Shown: positions 46,819-55,061 of the stretch, piece after piece
Position numbering within the stretch: the first letter of the stretch is position 1
Layout of the letters: the number at the start of each line of letters is the position of its first letter
DNA from: Myxococcales bacterium
GTDB taxonomy: Bacteria; Myxococcota_A; Bradymonadia; Bradymonadales; GCA-2716585
Assembly (NCBI GenBank): GCA_002716585.1
Contig: PBBL01000085.1
Span: forward strand, 62,001-126,000
Direction: 5' to 3'
DNA length: 64,000 bases
Program-made: the position numbers and the translations under genes
The notes under the pieces: model-generated
The model's database searches: none
Told to the model about the DNA's origin: nothing
Seen by the model: only the letters and a program-made list of their open reading frames with translations

Positions 46819-48123
46819 ATGACGCGACGAACCCCCAACCACACGCCATTGATGGTCGCCCTCGATCTCCGAGGCCGCCTGGTGGCGGTCATCGGAGGGG
46901 GCGCGGTCGCTCGCCGCAAGCTGCCTAAGCTGCTCCGCGCAGGCGCCCGAGTCCGCCTCATCGCCCCAGGCCCCGCCGATCTCCCGAGCGACGTCGCCGC
47001 CCTCGACCCCGAAGGGACACGGATCGACCTCCTCCAGCGCCCCTACGCCGAGGGCGACCTCGCGGGCTGCGCCGTCGCGCTCGCCTGCACCGACGACCCG
47101 CGCGTCAACGACCTCGTCTGCGCCCACGCCCGCGCCGCTGACCTCTGGCACGACCGCGTCGACGCCCATGAGGGCGACCTCGCCATGACCGCCACCTCCC
47201 CCAAGGGGGCGATCACGCTGGCGGCCTCGACCGGCGGGGCCTCCCCCGCGCTGGCGCGCCTCATCCGGCAACACCTCGATCGCGGCTTCGGCCCGGAGTG
47301 GTCCCAGGCCGCGCAGCTCGCCGACGCCACCCGCCCCCTCCTCCGAGAGGCCGTCGCCGACCCCGCCGAGCGGACTCGCCGCCTGCGCGCCTGGGTCCGC
47401 TCCCCCCTGCTCGATCAGCTCCGGGCCTGTGACCTCCCAGGAGCCCTCCAGACCACCTCCGCGGCGCTGGGGCTCTCACCCACGCAGATCGCCTCGGCGA
47501 GGCTCCAGCAGCCCCAGGCGAGTCCAGGGGGGCAGATCGTGCTCAGCGCCTTCGGCCCCTTCCCGGGGGTGTCGGTCAACCCGACCGGGGAGGTGGTGCG
47601 CGCGGTCGCTCAGGCGATGGGGGGGCGGGCGGAGGTGGTGGAGCTGGAGACGCGCTTTGACATCGCCTGGGAGCAGCTCGCGGCCCGGGTCGAGCCGCTT
47701 CACGCCGCCGGGCGGCTCCAGGCGGTCGTCGCGCTCGGCGTCTCGGGGAGGGCGCGGTGTGTGCAGCTGGAGCGCGTCGGGATCAACGTGCGGTCGAGCG
47801 CCCGGCCCGACGCCGCTGGGCGTCGGCTGCCTCGCCATGGGGAGCCGCTTCACCCGGGCGGGCCGCACGGGCTGATGAGCCGCATGCCCGTCGAGGCGAT
47901 GGCAGAGCGACTGCGCGAGCGTGGGTTCGCGGTGGAGGTCTCCAACAGCGCGGGGACCTACGTGTGCAACGAGGTGCTCTACAAGATGTTGGCCTGGGCC
48001 AACCGCGCCGGGTTCACCGGCGCCGCCGGGTTCGTTCATGTCCCGGGGGCCGCGGTCATGGGGGGGGAGGAGGTGGCGGTGACGGTCACCGCGCTCGTGA
48101 AGGAGCTGCTCGGGGACCCGTGA
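46819..48123 (+). CDS. Fusion: precorrin-2 dehydrogenase/ferrochelatase (CysG-N/Met8p) + pyroglutamyl peptidase I
   Basis: 434 residues in one uninterrupted frame. Residues ~10-215 are the siroheme-synthase N-terminal domain: Rossmann turn VAVIGGGAVARRKLPKLL, ACTDDPRVNDLV and LAASTGGASPALARLIRQHL, the precorrin-2 dehydrogenase/sirohydrochlorin ferrochelatase core. Residues ~235-434 are pyrrolidone carboxyl peptidase: VLSAFGPFPGVSVNPTGEVV, the Glu of GRARCVQLERVGINV, the nucleophile in SNSAGTYVCNEVLYK, and the His of GFVHVPG. All three catalytic-triad positions are kept. The two activities share no known pathway. No frameshift or internal stop is evident; an internal start for the peptidase around residue 225 cannot be excluded. 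Confidence 0.88.
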   Translation: MTRRTPNHTPLMVALDLRGRLVAVIGGGAVARRKLPKLLRAGARVRLIAPGPADLPSDVAALDPEGTRIDLLQRPYAEGDLAGCAVALACTDDPRVNDLVCAHARAADLWHDRVDAHEGDLAMTATSPKGAITLAASTGGASPALARLIRQHLDRGFGPEWSQAAQLADATRPLLREAVADPAERTRRLRAWVRSPLLDQLRACDLPGALQTTSAALGLSPTQIASARLQQPQASPGGQIVLSAFGPFPGVSVNPTGEVVRAVAQAMGGRAEVVELETRFDIAWEQLAARVEPLHAAGRLQAVVALGVSGRARCVQLERVGINVRSSARPDAAGRRLPRHGEPLHPGGPHGLMSRMPVEAMAERLRERGFAVEVSNSAGTYVCNEVLYKMLAWANRAGFTGAAGFVHVPGAAVMGGEEVAVTVTALVKELLGDP

Positions 48124-48142
48124 GCCGAGGTGGCGGGGGCGC

Positions 48143-49015
48143 TCAGAACGGCGGGGGCGGGATGACCGGCTCGCCCGACTCGGAGACCGCCATGTCGGTG
48201 ACGCTGCCCGCCGCGTCGTCCTTCGCGTCTTCTTTCGCCGGGGCCTCCGCGTCACCGCTGGCCGCGGCGGCTTCGGTCGCGGCGGCTTCGGTCGTCGCGC
48301 CGTTGGTCGCCGGGGCGGCGTCGGCGGGCGCCTCGGCGGTGTCTCCAGCGGTCGCGTCAGCGGTGTCTTCGGCGGTGTCTTCGGCGGTCGCGTCGCTGGG
48401 CGTGGAGCCAGGGCGCGGGGAGGTGGTGAAGCGGCGGACGGACTCCAGGGCCTTGACCGTCTTGAGGGCGTCCCGGTACTGATCGGCGGCGACGACGTCG
48501 CCCGCCTCGCTCATGACCCAGGCGCGCAGCCAGGGGACGATGGTCGAGTCCCAGGTGGGGGACAGGCGCAGGGCGAGGAACTCGCCGTAGAGGTCGTGGA
48601 TGATGCTCTCGATCTCCTCGATGAGGTACATGCGCTCGTAGAACTTCTCATCCTCCTCGTCGCTGAGGAGCGCCGGGATGCGGACGCTGGAGAGCGCGAA
48701 CTCGGGGGCCTTGAAGACGAAGCCATACTCCTGCTGGTCCTGGACGACGCGCAGCCGCGCCTGGGTGGGGAGCTTGCCCTGCCGGAGGGCCTCGCGGGCC
48801 TCGGGGCTGACGGACGGCGAGGCGCCCTTGAGCTTGCTGCGCTCGGTCTCGACGATGACGGCCTCCAGGGTGAGGCTGTCGTCGAACCAGACCTCGCAGG
48901 CGCCCCGCTTGCCGATGTTGAAGCGGCCTTCAAAGACCTCGCTCTTGTACCAGAGCCAGGTGAGGAACTCGTTGCCGAGGAAGCGGCGGGTTTGGATCAG
49001 ATCGATGAGGTCCAT
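48143..49015 (-). CDS. RdgC-like protein, C-terminal part of a split pair
   Basis: 290 residues. The first ~110 residues match the second half of RdgC: NEFLTWLWYKSE, then a beta segment with ETERSKLKGASP, SPEAREALRQGK and RVVQDQQEYGFVFKAPEF, where E. coli RdgC has its conserved EW, HIEAGK and final strand region. A helical segment (YERMYLIEEIESIIHDLYGE) follows. From about 200 the tail is an Ala/Asp/Glu/Thr-rich low-complexity linker of ~90 residues with no counterpart. RdgC forms a ring on DNA and limits RecA loading; the neighbour at 49103 supplies the N-terminal half. Confidence 0.68.
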   Translation of the reverse strand: MDLIDLIQTRRFLGNEFLTWLWYKSEVFEGRFNIGKRGACEVWFDDSLTLEAVIVETERSKLKGASPSVSPEAREALRQGKLPTQARLRVVQDQQEYGFVFKAPEFALSSVRIPALLSDEEDEKFYERMYLIEEIESIIHDLYGEFLALRLSPTWDSTIVPWLRAWVMSEAGDVVAADQYRDALKTVKALESVRRFTTSPRPGSTPSDATAEDTAEDTADATAGDTAEAPADAAPATNGATTEAAATEAAAASGDAEAPAKEDAKDDAAGSVTDMAVSESGEPVIPPPPF

Positions 49016-49102
49016 GGTGCACCCTTGGTGGTGGGGAGGCGCGGCGGCGGCTGTCGAGCCAGGCCCGGGCGCCGGGTTGTGTCTGCTGGTGAGGGTCGGG
49101 CG

Positions 49103-49741
49103 TCAGGTCGAGGGCGCGAGCGTCGGCCCGTTGTGGAGCACGGAGGGCTCCATCATGGCCAGCAGCTCGACCTGGTCGTCGGTCAGCTCGAACTGGAGCG
49201 CGTCCGTGTAGGGGCTCTGGGGCACGAGGCGCATCTGGAAGGTGTCCTCGAAGAAGGCCTGGAACAGCTCACAGGTCTTGGAGGACTGGTTCCAGAACCG
49301 GAGCATCCCGGTGTGGGTGTTCCAGGACATGTCGATGACCTTCATCGAGGGCATCGTGCGGTGCCGGAGCTTGATCTCGACCCGCTCCTTGATCTCGAGC
49401 TTCTCGTCGCGGGACAGCCGCTCCTTGTTGTGCTCGGCCATGTAGTCGCGCTCGGCCTCGGTGTAGTGGGCCTTGAGGATCGGGCTGGGGATCCGCCACT
49501 TGTCGACGCGCATCCCGATGTTGAGGTACTCGTTGTAGAAGACCTTGTAGACGTCCAGGTCCAGGTCCAGCGGGTGCTCGATGGAGCACCAGCCCGTCCG
49601 CTCCTTCTCCTCGTCCTCGGGGGTGAGGGGGACGAAGATGCGGTGGTTGATGCGCTGGATGAAGTCGTCACGAAAGTTGTCTGGCAGATCGCCCTCGACG
49701 TAGAAGCGGGTGAATGATATCGATCCGTTCAATGCGCCCAC
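49103..49741 (-). CDS. RdgC-like protein, N-terminal part of a split pair
   Basis: 212 residues from a GTG with an AGGAGGTGACCC site. SISFTRFYVEGDLPDNF begins like the first RdgC strand, then GWCSIEHPLDLDLDVYK, the Lys/Arg/Glu-rich helix (AEHNKERLSRDEKLEIKERV) and MPSMKVIDMSWNTHTGMLRF, which parallel E. coli RdgC from GWVPPMG through the KLKKTEKDSLKDEV helix and the MMWIDTVNGLIMV strand. It stops where RdgC continues; the next gene, 87 bp downstream on the same strand, carries the rest. The pair probably forms one heteromeric DNA-binding ring. Confidence 0.68.
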   Translation of the reverse strand: MGALNGSISFTRFYVEGDLPDNFRDDFIQRINHRIFVPLTPEDEEKERTGWCSIEHPLDLDLDVYKVFYNEYLNIGMRVDKWRIPSPILKAHYTEAERDYMAEHNKERLSRDEKLEIKERVEIKLRHRTMPSMKVIDMSWNTHTGMLRFWNQSSKTCELFQAFFEDTFQMRLVPQSPYTDALQFELTDDQVELLAMMEPSVLHNGPTLAPST

Positions 49742-49809
49742 GGGTCACCTCCTTGTGTTCATTCCCGTCACTTGTTCAGGGCCCGCGACGATAGCCACCA
49801 TCTAAACAC

Positions 49810-50304
49810 ATGTCAAGATTATCGCGCCTCCAGCCCAGCCTCGCCATGGCCCCTCTGGTGAGCTTCGCCGCCGCGCTGCCCGGCCTGGCCCTGGCCGAGG
49901 AGCCCGCGCAGGCGCTCCCCTCGTTCGGGCCGCTCCTGCTCCAGGTGTCGGTGACGCTGCTGTTCGTGTGCGCGCTGGCCTGGCTGCTGATCCGGTTCGG
50001 GCTCGCCCGGCTGCGCCCGCCCGCGAGCCCCGAGTCGCACCTGGAGCTGCTCGACCGTCTCCCGCTCGGGGCGCGGCGCTCGGTCGTGCTGCTGAGGGCG
50101 GTCGATCGGGTGCTCGTCGTGGGCGAGACCGAGGCCGGGCTGTCGCTGCTCTCCGACCTCGGCCCGGGCTCGGCGCAGGAGCTGGGCGCCGACGACTTCG
50201 CCGCGGCGATGGAAGCCGCGACCCCTCCCGATGAACCTCCGACCGCAGGCTCGGGGACGAAATCTGAAGAAAATCCTCCTCGCCGCGCAACCGAGAGCCC
50301 CTGA
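49810..50304 (+). CDS. fliO: FliO-like flagellar export protein
   Basis: 164 residues. A putative signal segment (MAPLVSFAAALPGLALAEE), one transmembrane helix (LLQVSVTLLFVCALAWLLI near 50) and a compact cytoplasmic strand-rich domain (LELLDRLPLGARRSVVLL, RVLVVGETEAGLSLL) are the FliO layout. FliO assists assembly of the FliP ring. It sits 1.7 kb before fliP with two unrelated minus-strand genes between. No ribosome-binding site is obvious at 49810; the ATG at 49846 is an alternative. FliO argues for flagellar rather than injectisome-type genes. Confidence 0.75.
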   Translation: MSRLSRLQPSLAMAPLVSFAAALPGLALAEEPAQALPSFGPLLLQVSVTLLFVCALAWLLIRFGLARLRPPASPESHLELLDRLPLGARRSVVLLRAVDRVLVVGETEAGLSLLSDLGPGSAQELGADDFAAAMEAATPPDEPPTAGSGTKSEENPPRRATESP

Positions 50305-50322
50305 GGAGGATATTCAAGGGTA

Positions 50323-50399
50323 GATGAAGGCCTCAGGGACGTCTGCATCTCTTCAAATCAGACTTTGAAGTTCTCCCTTATCGCCTTGAGGCCTTCATC
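50323..50399. terminator. Nested palindrome, probable bidirectional terminator
   Basis: GATGAAGGCCTCAGG (50323-50337) pairs with CCTTGAGGCCTTCATC (50384-50399) with one bulged base. Inside, CTTCAAA/TTTGAAG (50351-50370) forms a second stem. It lies between the convergent fliO and SDR genes and is AT-richer than its surroundings. Confidence 0.55.
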
Positions 50400-50419
50400 G
50401 CAGTCCCCCCAGAACCCCC

Positions 50420-51211
50420 TCACCCCCCCTTCTTGAGCCGCTCCACCATCGCCCGCGCGTAGTAACCTGGCGCGAGCCGGGAGAGGAGGTAGGCGAGCTT
50501 GCCCGTCCACGACAGGACGAGGAGGTCGCGGCCGTCGCGCGCCCCGTCGATGATGGCGTCGGCGACCTCCTCCGGCTCGGCGATGCGGCCGGTCATGGAG
50601 CGCCTGGTCCCCGCCGGGGCGCCGTCGGCGCCCATCGCCCGCTGCTCGAACGGGGAGCGGGTGAAGGTGGGGCAGACCATCATGACCCGCACCCCCTCCT
50701 CGGCCAGCTCGGTGCGCGCCGACTCAAAGAGGCCGTGGAGCGCATGCTTGCTCGCGGCGTACCCCGTGCGCCCATACAGAGGCGCGACCCCGGCGACGCT
50801 GCTCGTCACCACGATCAGCCCCCGCGACCGCTTGAGCGCAGGCAGCGCCGCCTTCGCCGTGTAGAGCGACCCGAAGAAGTTGACCTCCATCACCTTGCGG
50901 TAGACCGACAGGTCGGTGTCGCTGAACCGGGAGCGGTGGACGGTCCCAGCGTTCGCGATGACCACGTCGAGCCCCCCGAAGCGCTCCACCGCCCGCTCTA
51001 CCGCCTCCTGGACGGCGTCCGCGTCGGTCACGTCGCACTCCAGCGCGAGCACCTCCGCGCCTCGCCCGCGCAGCTCCGCCTCGATCTCGGCGAGCGGCTC
51101 GGGCTCGAAGTCCAGGAGCGCCAGCCGCACGCCCTCACGCGCGACGTACCGCCTCGCCAACGCCCGCCCGATGCCACCGGCGGCGCCCGTGATCAGGACC
51201 GTCTTCTTCAT
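50420..51211 (-). CDS. Short-chain dehydrogenase/reductase
   Basis: 263 residues. Classical SDR: ITGAAGGIGRALARRY at the N-terminus, CDVTD near 61, ANAGTVH near 88, catalytic Ser in VVTSSVAG, and YAASKHAL (Tyr/Lys) near 155. A hydrophobic C-terminal stretch (GKLAYLLSRLAPGYYARAMV) as seen in membrane-associated acyl- or steroid-type SDRs. It is 28 bp from the cyclophilin gene on the same strand. The substrate is not determined by sequence. Confidence 0.9.
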   Translation of the reverse strand: MKKTVLITGAAGGIGRALARRYVAREGVRLALLDFEPEPLAEIEAELRGRGAEVLALECDVTDADAVQEAVERAVERFGGLDVVIANAGTVHRSRFSDTDLSVYRKVMEVNFFGSLYTAKAALPALKRSRGLIVVTSSVAGVAPLYGRTGYAASKHALHGLFESARTELAEEGVRVMMVCPTFTRSPFEQRAMGADGAPAGTRRSMTGRIAEPEEVADAIIDGARDGRDLLVLSWTGKLAYLLSRLAPGYYARAMVERLKKGG

Positions 51212-51239
51212 GTCGACCTCGTGGGTTGTTGGCGAGGGT

Positions 51240-51812
51240 TCACTTGCGGAAGATCTGGATGTTGTGGATGACCACGTCGCGCTGGGGCTTGTCGTCGCGG
51301 TCGCGGGGGACGCGGGCGATCTCGCGGACGACGTCCATGCCGTTGACCACGATCCCGAAGGCCGAGTGCACCCGGTCGAGGTACATCACCGGCGCCTCCG
51401 TGATGAAGAACTGGCTGCCGTTGGTGTGCCGCCCCGAGTTGGCCATCGAGAAGATGCCCGGGCGGTCGTGCCGCGCGCGGGGGTGGAACTCGTCGCGGAA
51501 CTCATAGCCCGGGCCGCCCGTGCCGTCCCCTACGGGGTCGCCGCCCTGGATCATGAAGTCGGGCTCGACCCGGTGGAAGGTGGTCCCCGGGTAGAGGGGC
51601 TCATGGCGGACGTCGCCGCTGCGGGGATCGACCCAGGGCTGCTGCCCCGTCGCGAGCCCGACGAAGTTGGCGACGGTGATCGGGGCGTACTCTTCATAGA
51701 GCCGCCCGGCGATGGAGCCGTGCGTCGTGTCGATGATGCACATCAGCTCCCCTCGCCCGGCAGGGAGTTGGATGCGTTCAGGGCGAAACTGGACCTTGGG
51801 GCCGTTGAACAT
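51240..51812 (-). CDS. Cyclophilin-type peptidyl-prolyl cis-trans isomerase
   Basis: 190 residues, ATG after CACAGGAGCGTGTT. Cyclophilin core: GTTFHRVEPDFMIQGGDP with the catalytic Arg, SMANSGRHTNGSQFFIT, and HSAFGIVVNGMDVVREIA. A ~25-residue N-terminal extension (VQFRPERIQLPAGRGE) without signal character, so it is cytoplasmic. Catalyses Xaa-Pro isomerisation. It is followed by an SDR on the same strand and is divergent from fliP. Confidence 0.94.
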   Translation of the reverse strand: MFNGPKVQFRPERIQLPAGRGELMCIIDTTHGSIAGRLYEEYAPITVANFVGLATGQQPWVDPRSGDVRHEPLYPGTTFHRVEPDFMIQGGDPVGDGTGGPGYEFRDEFHPRARHDRPGIFSMANSGRHTNGSQFFITEAPVMYLDRVHSAFGIVVNGMDVVREIARVPRDRDDKPQRDVVIHNIQIFRK

Positions 51813-51979
51813 AACACGCTCCTGTGCGGCGCAGTGGCCTCTCCGATCGAGGTGGACCGTCGGCCCCAGCCTGCCTGGTCAGGGCCAATTTGTCCAGGTC
51901 GCGCCCCGGGCTCGCCCTGCGGCGGCGACCTGGGTTATAACAGGGCACCGGAGCGACCGTCCCCGAGGAGCGAGACGAC

Positions 51980-52735
51980 GTGAGACAGCTGTTTCCAGGA
52001 CTGACCGTGCTGGGCGCGACCGCGCTGCTGTGGGCGCTTGTGCCGGGCGAGGCGCTCGCCCAGGCGGCGACCCCGCAGGCGACGGGCGGCCCGCTGGACA
52101 CCGCGGCGGTGTTCCTGACGGTGGCGCTGGTGCCGCTGGCGCTGGTCCTGGTGACCAGCTTCGCGAAGCTGGCGGTGGTGTTCGGGTTTCTGCGGGCGGG
52201 GTTGGGGTTGCAGCAGGTGCTGCCGACCTCGGTGCTGACCGCGCTGGCGGTGGCGCTGAGCGCCCTCATCATGGCCCCGGTCGGGCTGGCGATGACGCGC
52301 GCGGCCGACGGCCTCGGCCCCGACTCGCCGCGCGACGAGCTGCTCCGCCGCGCCCCGGAGGTCGGGGCGCCGCTGGGCGCGTGGCTGGCCCGCCACGCCG
52401 GGCAGCCCGAGCGCGACGCGCTCCTCGCCATGGCGCGGGAGCTACACGCCGACGCGGACCAGGCGCGCTGGGCCGCGCCCGACCACCCGCTGGTGCTGAC
52501 GACGGCGTTCGCGCTGACGGAGCTCAAGGAGGCGTTCGTGATCGGGGTGCTGATCCTGCTCCCGTTCCTGATCCTGGAGGTCGTGGTGGCGAACGTGCTG
52601 CTGTCGGCGGGGCTCCAGGGGATGTCCCCGACGACGGTCAGCCTACCGTTCAAGATCTTGCTGTTTGTGCTCATCGACGGATGGACGCTCCTTGTGCAGG
52701 GGCTGGTCATGGGCTACACCACACCCACGGGCTGA
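51980..52735 (+). CDS. fliP: Flagellar/type III export gate protein FliP (SctR-like)
   Basis: 251 residues from a GTG after CCGAGGAG. Signal-like N-terminus (VLGATALLWALVPGEALAQA), then the FliP core: LALVLVTSFAKLAVVFGFLR, ALSALIMAPVGLAM, FALTELKEAFVIGVLILLPF, VVANVLLSAGLQGMSP, PFKILLFVLIDGWTLL. Forms the pentameric centre of the export gate with FliQ and FliR in the inner membrane. An unrelated lipoprotein gene separates it from fliQ. Confidence 0.93.
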   Translation: MRQLFPGLTVLGATALLWALVPGEALAQAATPQATGGPLDTAAVFLTVALVPLALVLVTSFAKLAVVFGFLRAGLGLQQVLPTSVLTALAVALSALIMAPVGLAMTRAADGLGPDSPRDELLRRAPEVGAPLGAWLARHAGQPERDALLAMARELHADADQARWAAPDHPLVLTTAFALTELKEAFVIGVLILLPFLILEVVVANVLLSAGLQGMSPTTVSLPFKILLFVLIDGWTLLVQGLVMGYTTPTG

Positions 52736-52793
52736 GCGCCCGTGAACACCCAAGGCGCCTGGACACAGGCGCCGCGCGATAAGGAGAGTGCGC

Positions 52794-53969
52794 ATGATCG
52801 AGACCACCATGACACACCGCAGCGGTCGCCTGCTTCAGGCGGCGCTGATGCTGCTGGTCTGCGGCGCGATGGCCTGCTCCGGCTCCCAGACGAAGCCCGA
52901 CAGCCCCTGGGGCGACCTCGCCCCGCCCCCCAACGCCCAGGCGGCGCTCGCCGAGGTCGCCCCATGGCTCCCGGAGGACACGGTCGCCGTGGCGTTCGTC
53001 GATGTCCCGTTCATCGTGGACCTGTACCGCAACAGCGGCCTCGTCCCCAAGGACTGGGACGACACGGCGCTGCGCAAGGATCTTGGCGACTTCTCGCGCA
53101 AGCGCCTCGGCGTGGACGTCACCAAGGCGCGCTGGGCCGCGGTCGCTTTCTCGGCCCCGACGCCCTCCGGTGAGGAGTTCGTGGCGCTGTTCCTGGAGGG
53201 TGACTTCAAGGCGCCGAGCACCCTGGAGGAGCGGGACTTCGGTGGCCTCAAGGCCTACCGCGTCGGCGAGGAGGACTTCGGGCTGATCAAGACGGACAAG
53301 CCCAACCTGGTCATGTACGTATTCGAGAAGGAGCCGATGGAGCGCGTCAGCTCCGTGCGCCGTGGCGACATCAAGTCGCTCGCCACCTCCCCGACGCGCG
53401 GCGTCATGGAGCAGATGCTGGCGACCGCGGGCTCCAACCGCTTCGTGGTCGTGGGTCAGATCCCCCCCGGGCTCGCCGCGATGGCGGAGATGGAGGTGGG
53501 GATGAAGATCCCGCAGGCGGGCGCGATCGGGCTCGGCGAGAAGACCAACATCGTGCTCCAGGGCGACCCGGCCTCGTTGGAGACGATCCGCAACTTCATC
53601 ATCGAGCAGCGCAAGGAGATCCAGGGCATGCTCGCCGCCCAGATGCAGGGGCTGGACGACATGGACCTCATGGAGGGCTCGCTCCTGATCATGGGCTACC
53701 ACCTGCTGGAGCCGGTCGGCGAGGCGATGACGCCCCAGATCAAGGGCGACGTGATGACCCTCGACCTCGGCCCCGAGGGGTTGGCCGTGCTCAGCCTGGC
53801 GATGAGCGGGGCGGCGTTCTTCCTGGCCCAGATGCCGATGATGATGATGGAGGAGCCGATGGCCCCGGCGGTCCTGGAGCCCGCTCCCGCCCCTGTCCAG
53901 GTCCCGGCCCCGGAGCCCGCCCCCGCCCCCAAGCAGATCGCCCCGAACGACGGCGCGGCGCCAAAGTAG
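52794..53969 (+). CDS. Lipoprotein of unknown function inserted between fliP and fliQ
   Basis: 391 residues. Start at the ATG 52794 with an AAGGAGAGTGCGC site. Lipobox GAMAC, then a soluble domain with repeated strand/helix pattern (PEDTVAVAFVDVPFIVDLYR, GEEFVALFLEGDF, PNLVMYVFEKEPMERV, SNRFVVVGQIPPGLAAM), a Met-rich segment (AQMPMMMMEEPMAPAV) and a Pro/Ala tail (APAPVQVPAPEPAPAPK). The first part resembles DUF3352-type lipoproteins. It lies 58 bp after fliP and 10 bp before fliQ, so it is co-transcribed with the export genes. Function unknown. Confidence 0.75.
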   Translation: MIETTMTHRSGRLLQAALMLLVCGAMACSGSQTKPDSPWGDLAPPPNAQAALAEVAPWLPEDTVAVAFVDVPFIVDLYRNSGLVPKDWDDTALRKDLGDFSRKRLGVDVTKARWAAVAFSAPTPSGEEFVALFLEGDFKAPSTLEERDFGGLKAYRVGEEDFGLIKTDKPNLVMYVFEKEPMERVSSVRRGDIKSLATSPTRGVMEQMLATAGSNRFVVVGQIPPGLAAMAEMEVGMKIPQAGAIGLGEKTNIVLQGDPASLETIRNFIIEQRKEIQGMLAAQMQGLDDMDLMEGSLLIMGYHLLEPVGEAMTPQIKGDVMTLDLGPEGLAVLSLAMSGAAFFLAQMPMMMMEEPMAPAVLEPAPAPVQVPAPEPAPAPKQIAPNDGAAPK

Positions 53970-53979
53970 GAGCGAGGCC

Positions 53980-54252
53980 ATGGCGGACGAGCTGCTGCTG
54001 CGCGCGCTCCGAGAGGGGCTCTACCTGATGCTCCTGGTGTCGGCGCCGGTGGTGCTCGCGACGCTCGTGGCGGGGCTGCTGACCAGCGCGCTCCAGGCCG
54101 CCACGCAGCTCCAGGGGCCGAGCCGCCAGGCGCTCCCGCGGCTGATCGTCGCGGCGGTGGCCCTCGCGCTGCTGGCGCCCTGGATGGGCGCCCAGCTCCT
54201 GCGCTTCACCGAGGCGCTGTTCCAGATGTTGCCGCTGGTCGCAGGCGGCTGA
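53980..54252 (+). CDS. fliQ: Export gate protein FliQ (SctS-like)
   Basis: 90 residues, two transmembrane helices (GLYLMLLVSAPVVLATLVAG and ALPRLIVAAVALALLAPWMG) joined by the short LQAATQLQGPS loop, the family's normal size. Part of the FliP5-FliQ4-FliR1 gate. It lies 12 bp before fliR. Confidence 0.9.
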   Translation: MADELLLRALREGLYLMLLVSAPVVLATLVAGLLTSALQAATQLQGPSRQALPRLIVAAVALALLAPWMGAQLLRFTEALFQMLPLVAGG

Positions 54253-54264
54253 CCCGAGGTCACC

Positions 54265-55059
54265 ATGGAGGCCGCGCTGCTCGCGATGAACGCCCTGGGG
54301 AGCGGCCTCCTGGGGCTCGGCGCGCTCGTCGGCGCCCGTCTGGCGCCGCTCCTGCTGCTCTCGCCGCTGTTTGGCGCCCCGACGGTCCCGATGACGGCGC
54401 GCCTGGCGCTGCTCGGCGGGCTGTCGGCGCTGCTCACCCCCCTCGTGTTTCTCTCCATCGACCCCGCGACGCTCGCCGCGCCGCGCCCGCCCGTCGCGTG
54501 GCTGGCGCTGGGCCTCAAGGAGCTGCTGATCGGCGCGCTGTTCGCGCTGATGGGCTCGGCGGTGCTGTGGGGCGCGGAGGTGGGCGGCGGGGTGCTGGAT
54601 CGCCTCCGCGGGCACCCCATGGTGGGTACGGAGGCGCGCAGCCCGCTGGGGCGGCTCACCGCGCTGGTGGCGGCGGCGCTGTTCCTCGTCAGCGGCGGTC
54701 ATTTGCTGCTGCTCGCCGTGCTCGCCCGCTCGTTTCAGCTGCTCCCCCCGCTGGAGGCGCCCGTGGTGGGGCTGACGGCGCCCCTCGGGCCGCTGGTGGG
54801 GCTCGTGGGGGAGCTGTTCGTGCTCGCCGCCGCGCTGGCGCTGCCGATGGCGGTGGTGCTGGCGCTGGCCGAGGTGACGCTGGCGTTCCTCGATCGGCTC
54901 GCGCCCCACCTGAGCGAGCCGCTGCGCCACCTCTCGCTGCGCGCCCTGGTGGGGCTGCTGGTCGCGCTGGCGACGCTCCGGCTGGCGCTGGACAGCGCCG
55001 TGGGCGGCACGTTTGACGCGATCCGCGCGACCGAGGCGCTGCTCGAAGGGCTGAGGTGA
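54265..55059 (+). CDS. fliR: Export gate protein FliR (SctT-like)
   Basis: 264 residues with about six hydrophobic helices. Family marks are the N-terminal LAPLLLLSPLFGAPTVPMTA segment and GLKELLIGALFALMGSAVLW near residue 80. Single-copy subunit completing the FliP/FliQ helix in the inner membrane. Its stop overlaps the GTG that precedes flhB (GTGA), indicating coupling. Confidence 0.9.
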   Translation: MEAALLAMNALGSGLLGLGALVGARLAPLLLLSPLFGAPTVPMTARLALLGGLSALLTPLVFLSIDPATLAAPRPPVAWLALGLKELLIGALFALMGSAVLWGAEVGGGVLDRLRGHPMVGTEARSPLGRLTALVAAALFLVSGGHLLLLAVLARSFQLLPPLEAPVVGLTAPLGPLVGLVGELFVLAAALALPMAVVLALAEVTLAFLDRLAPHLSEPLRHLSLRALVGLLVALATLRLALDSAVGGTFDAIRATEALLEGLR

Positions 55060-55061
55060 CG

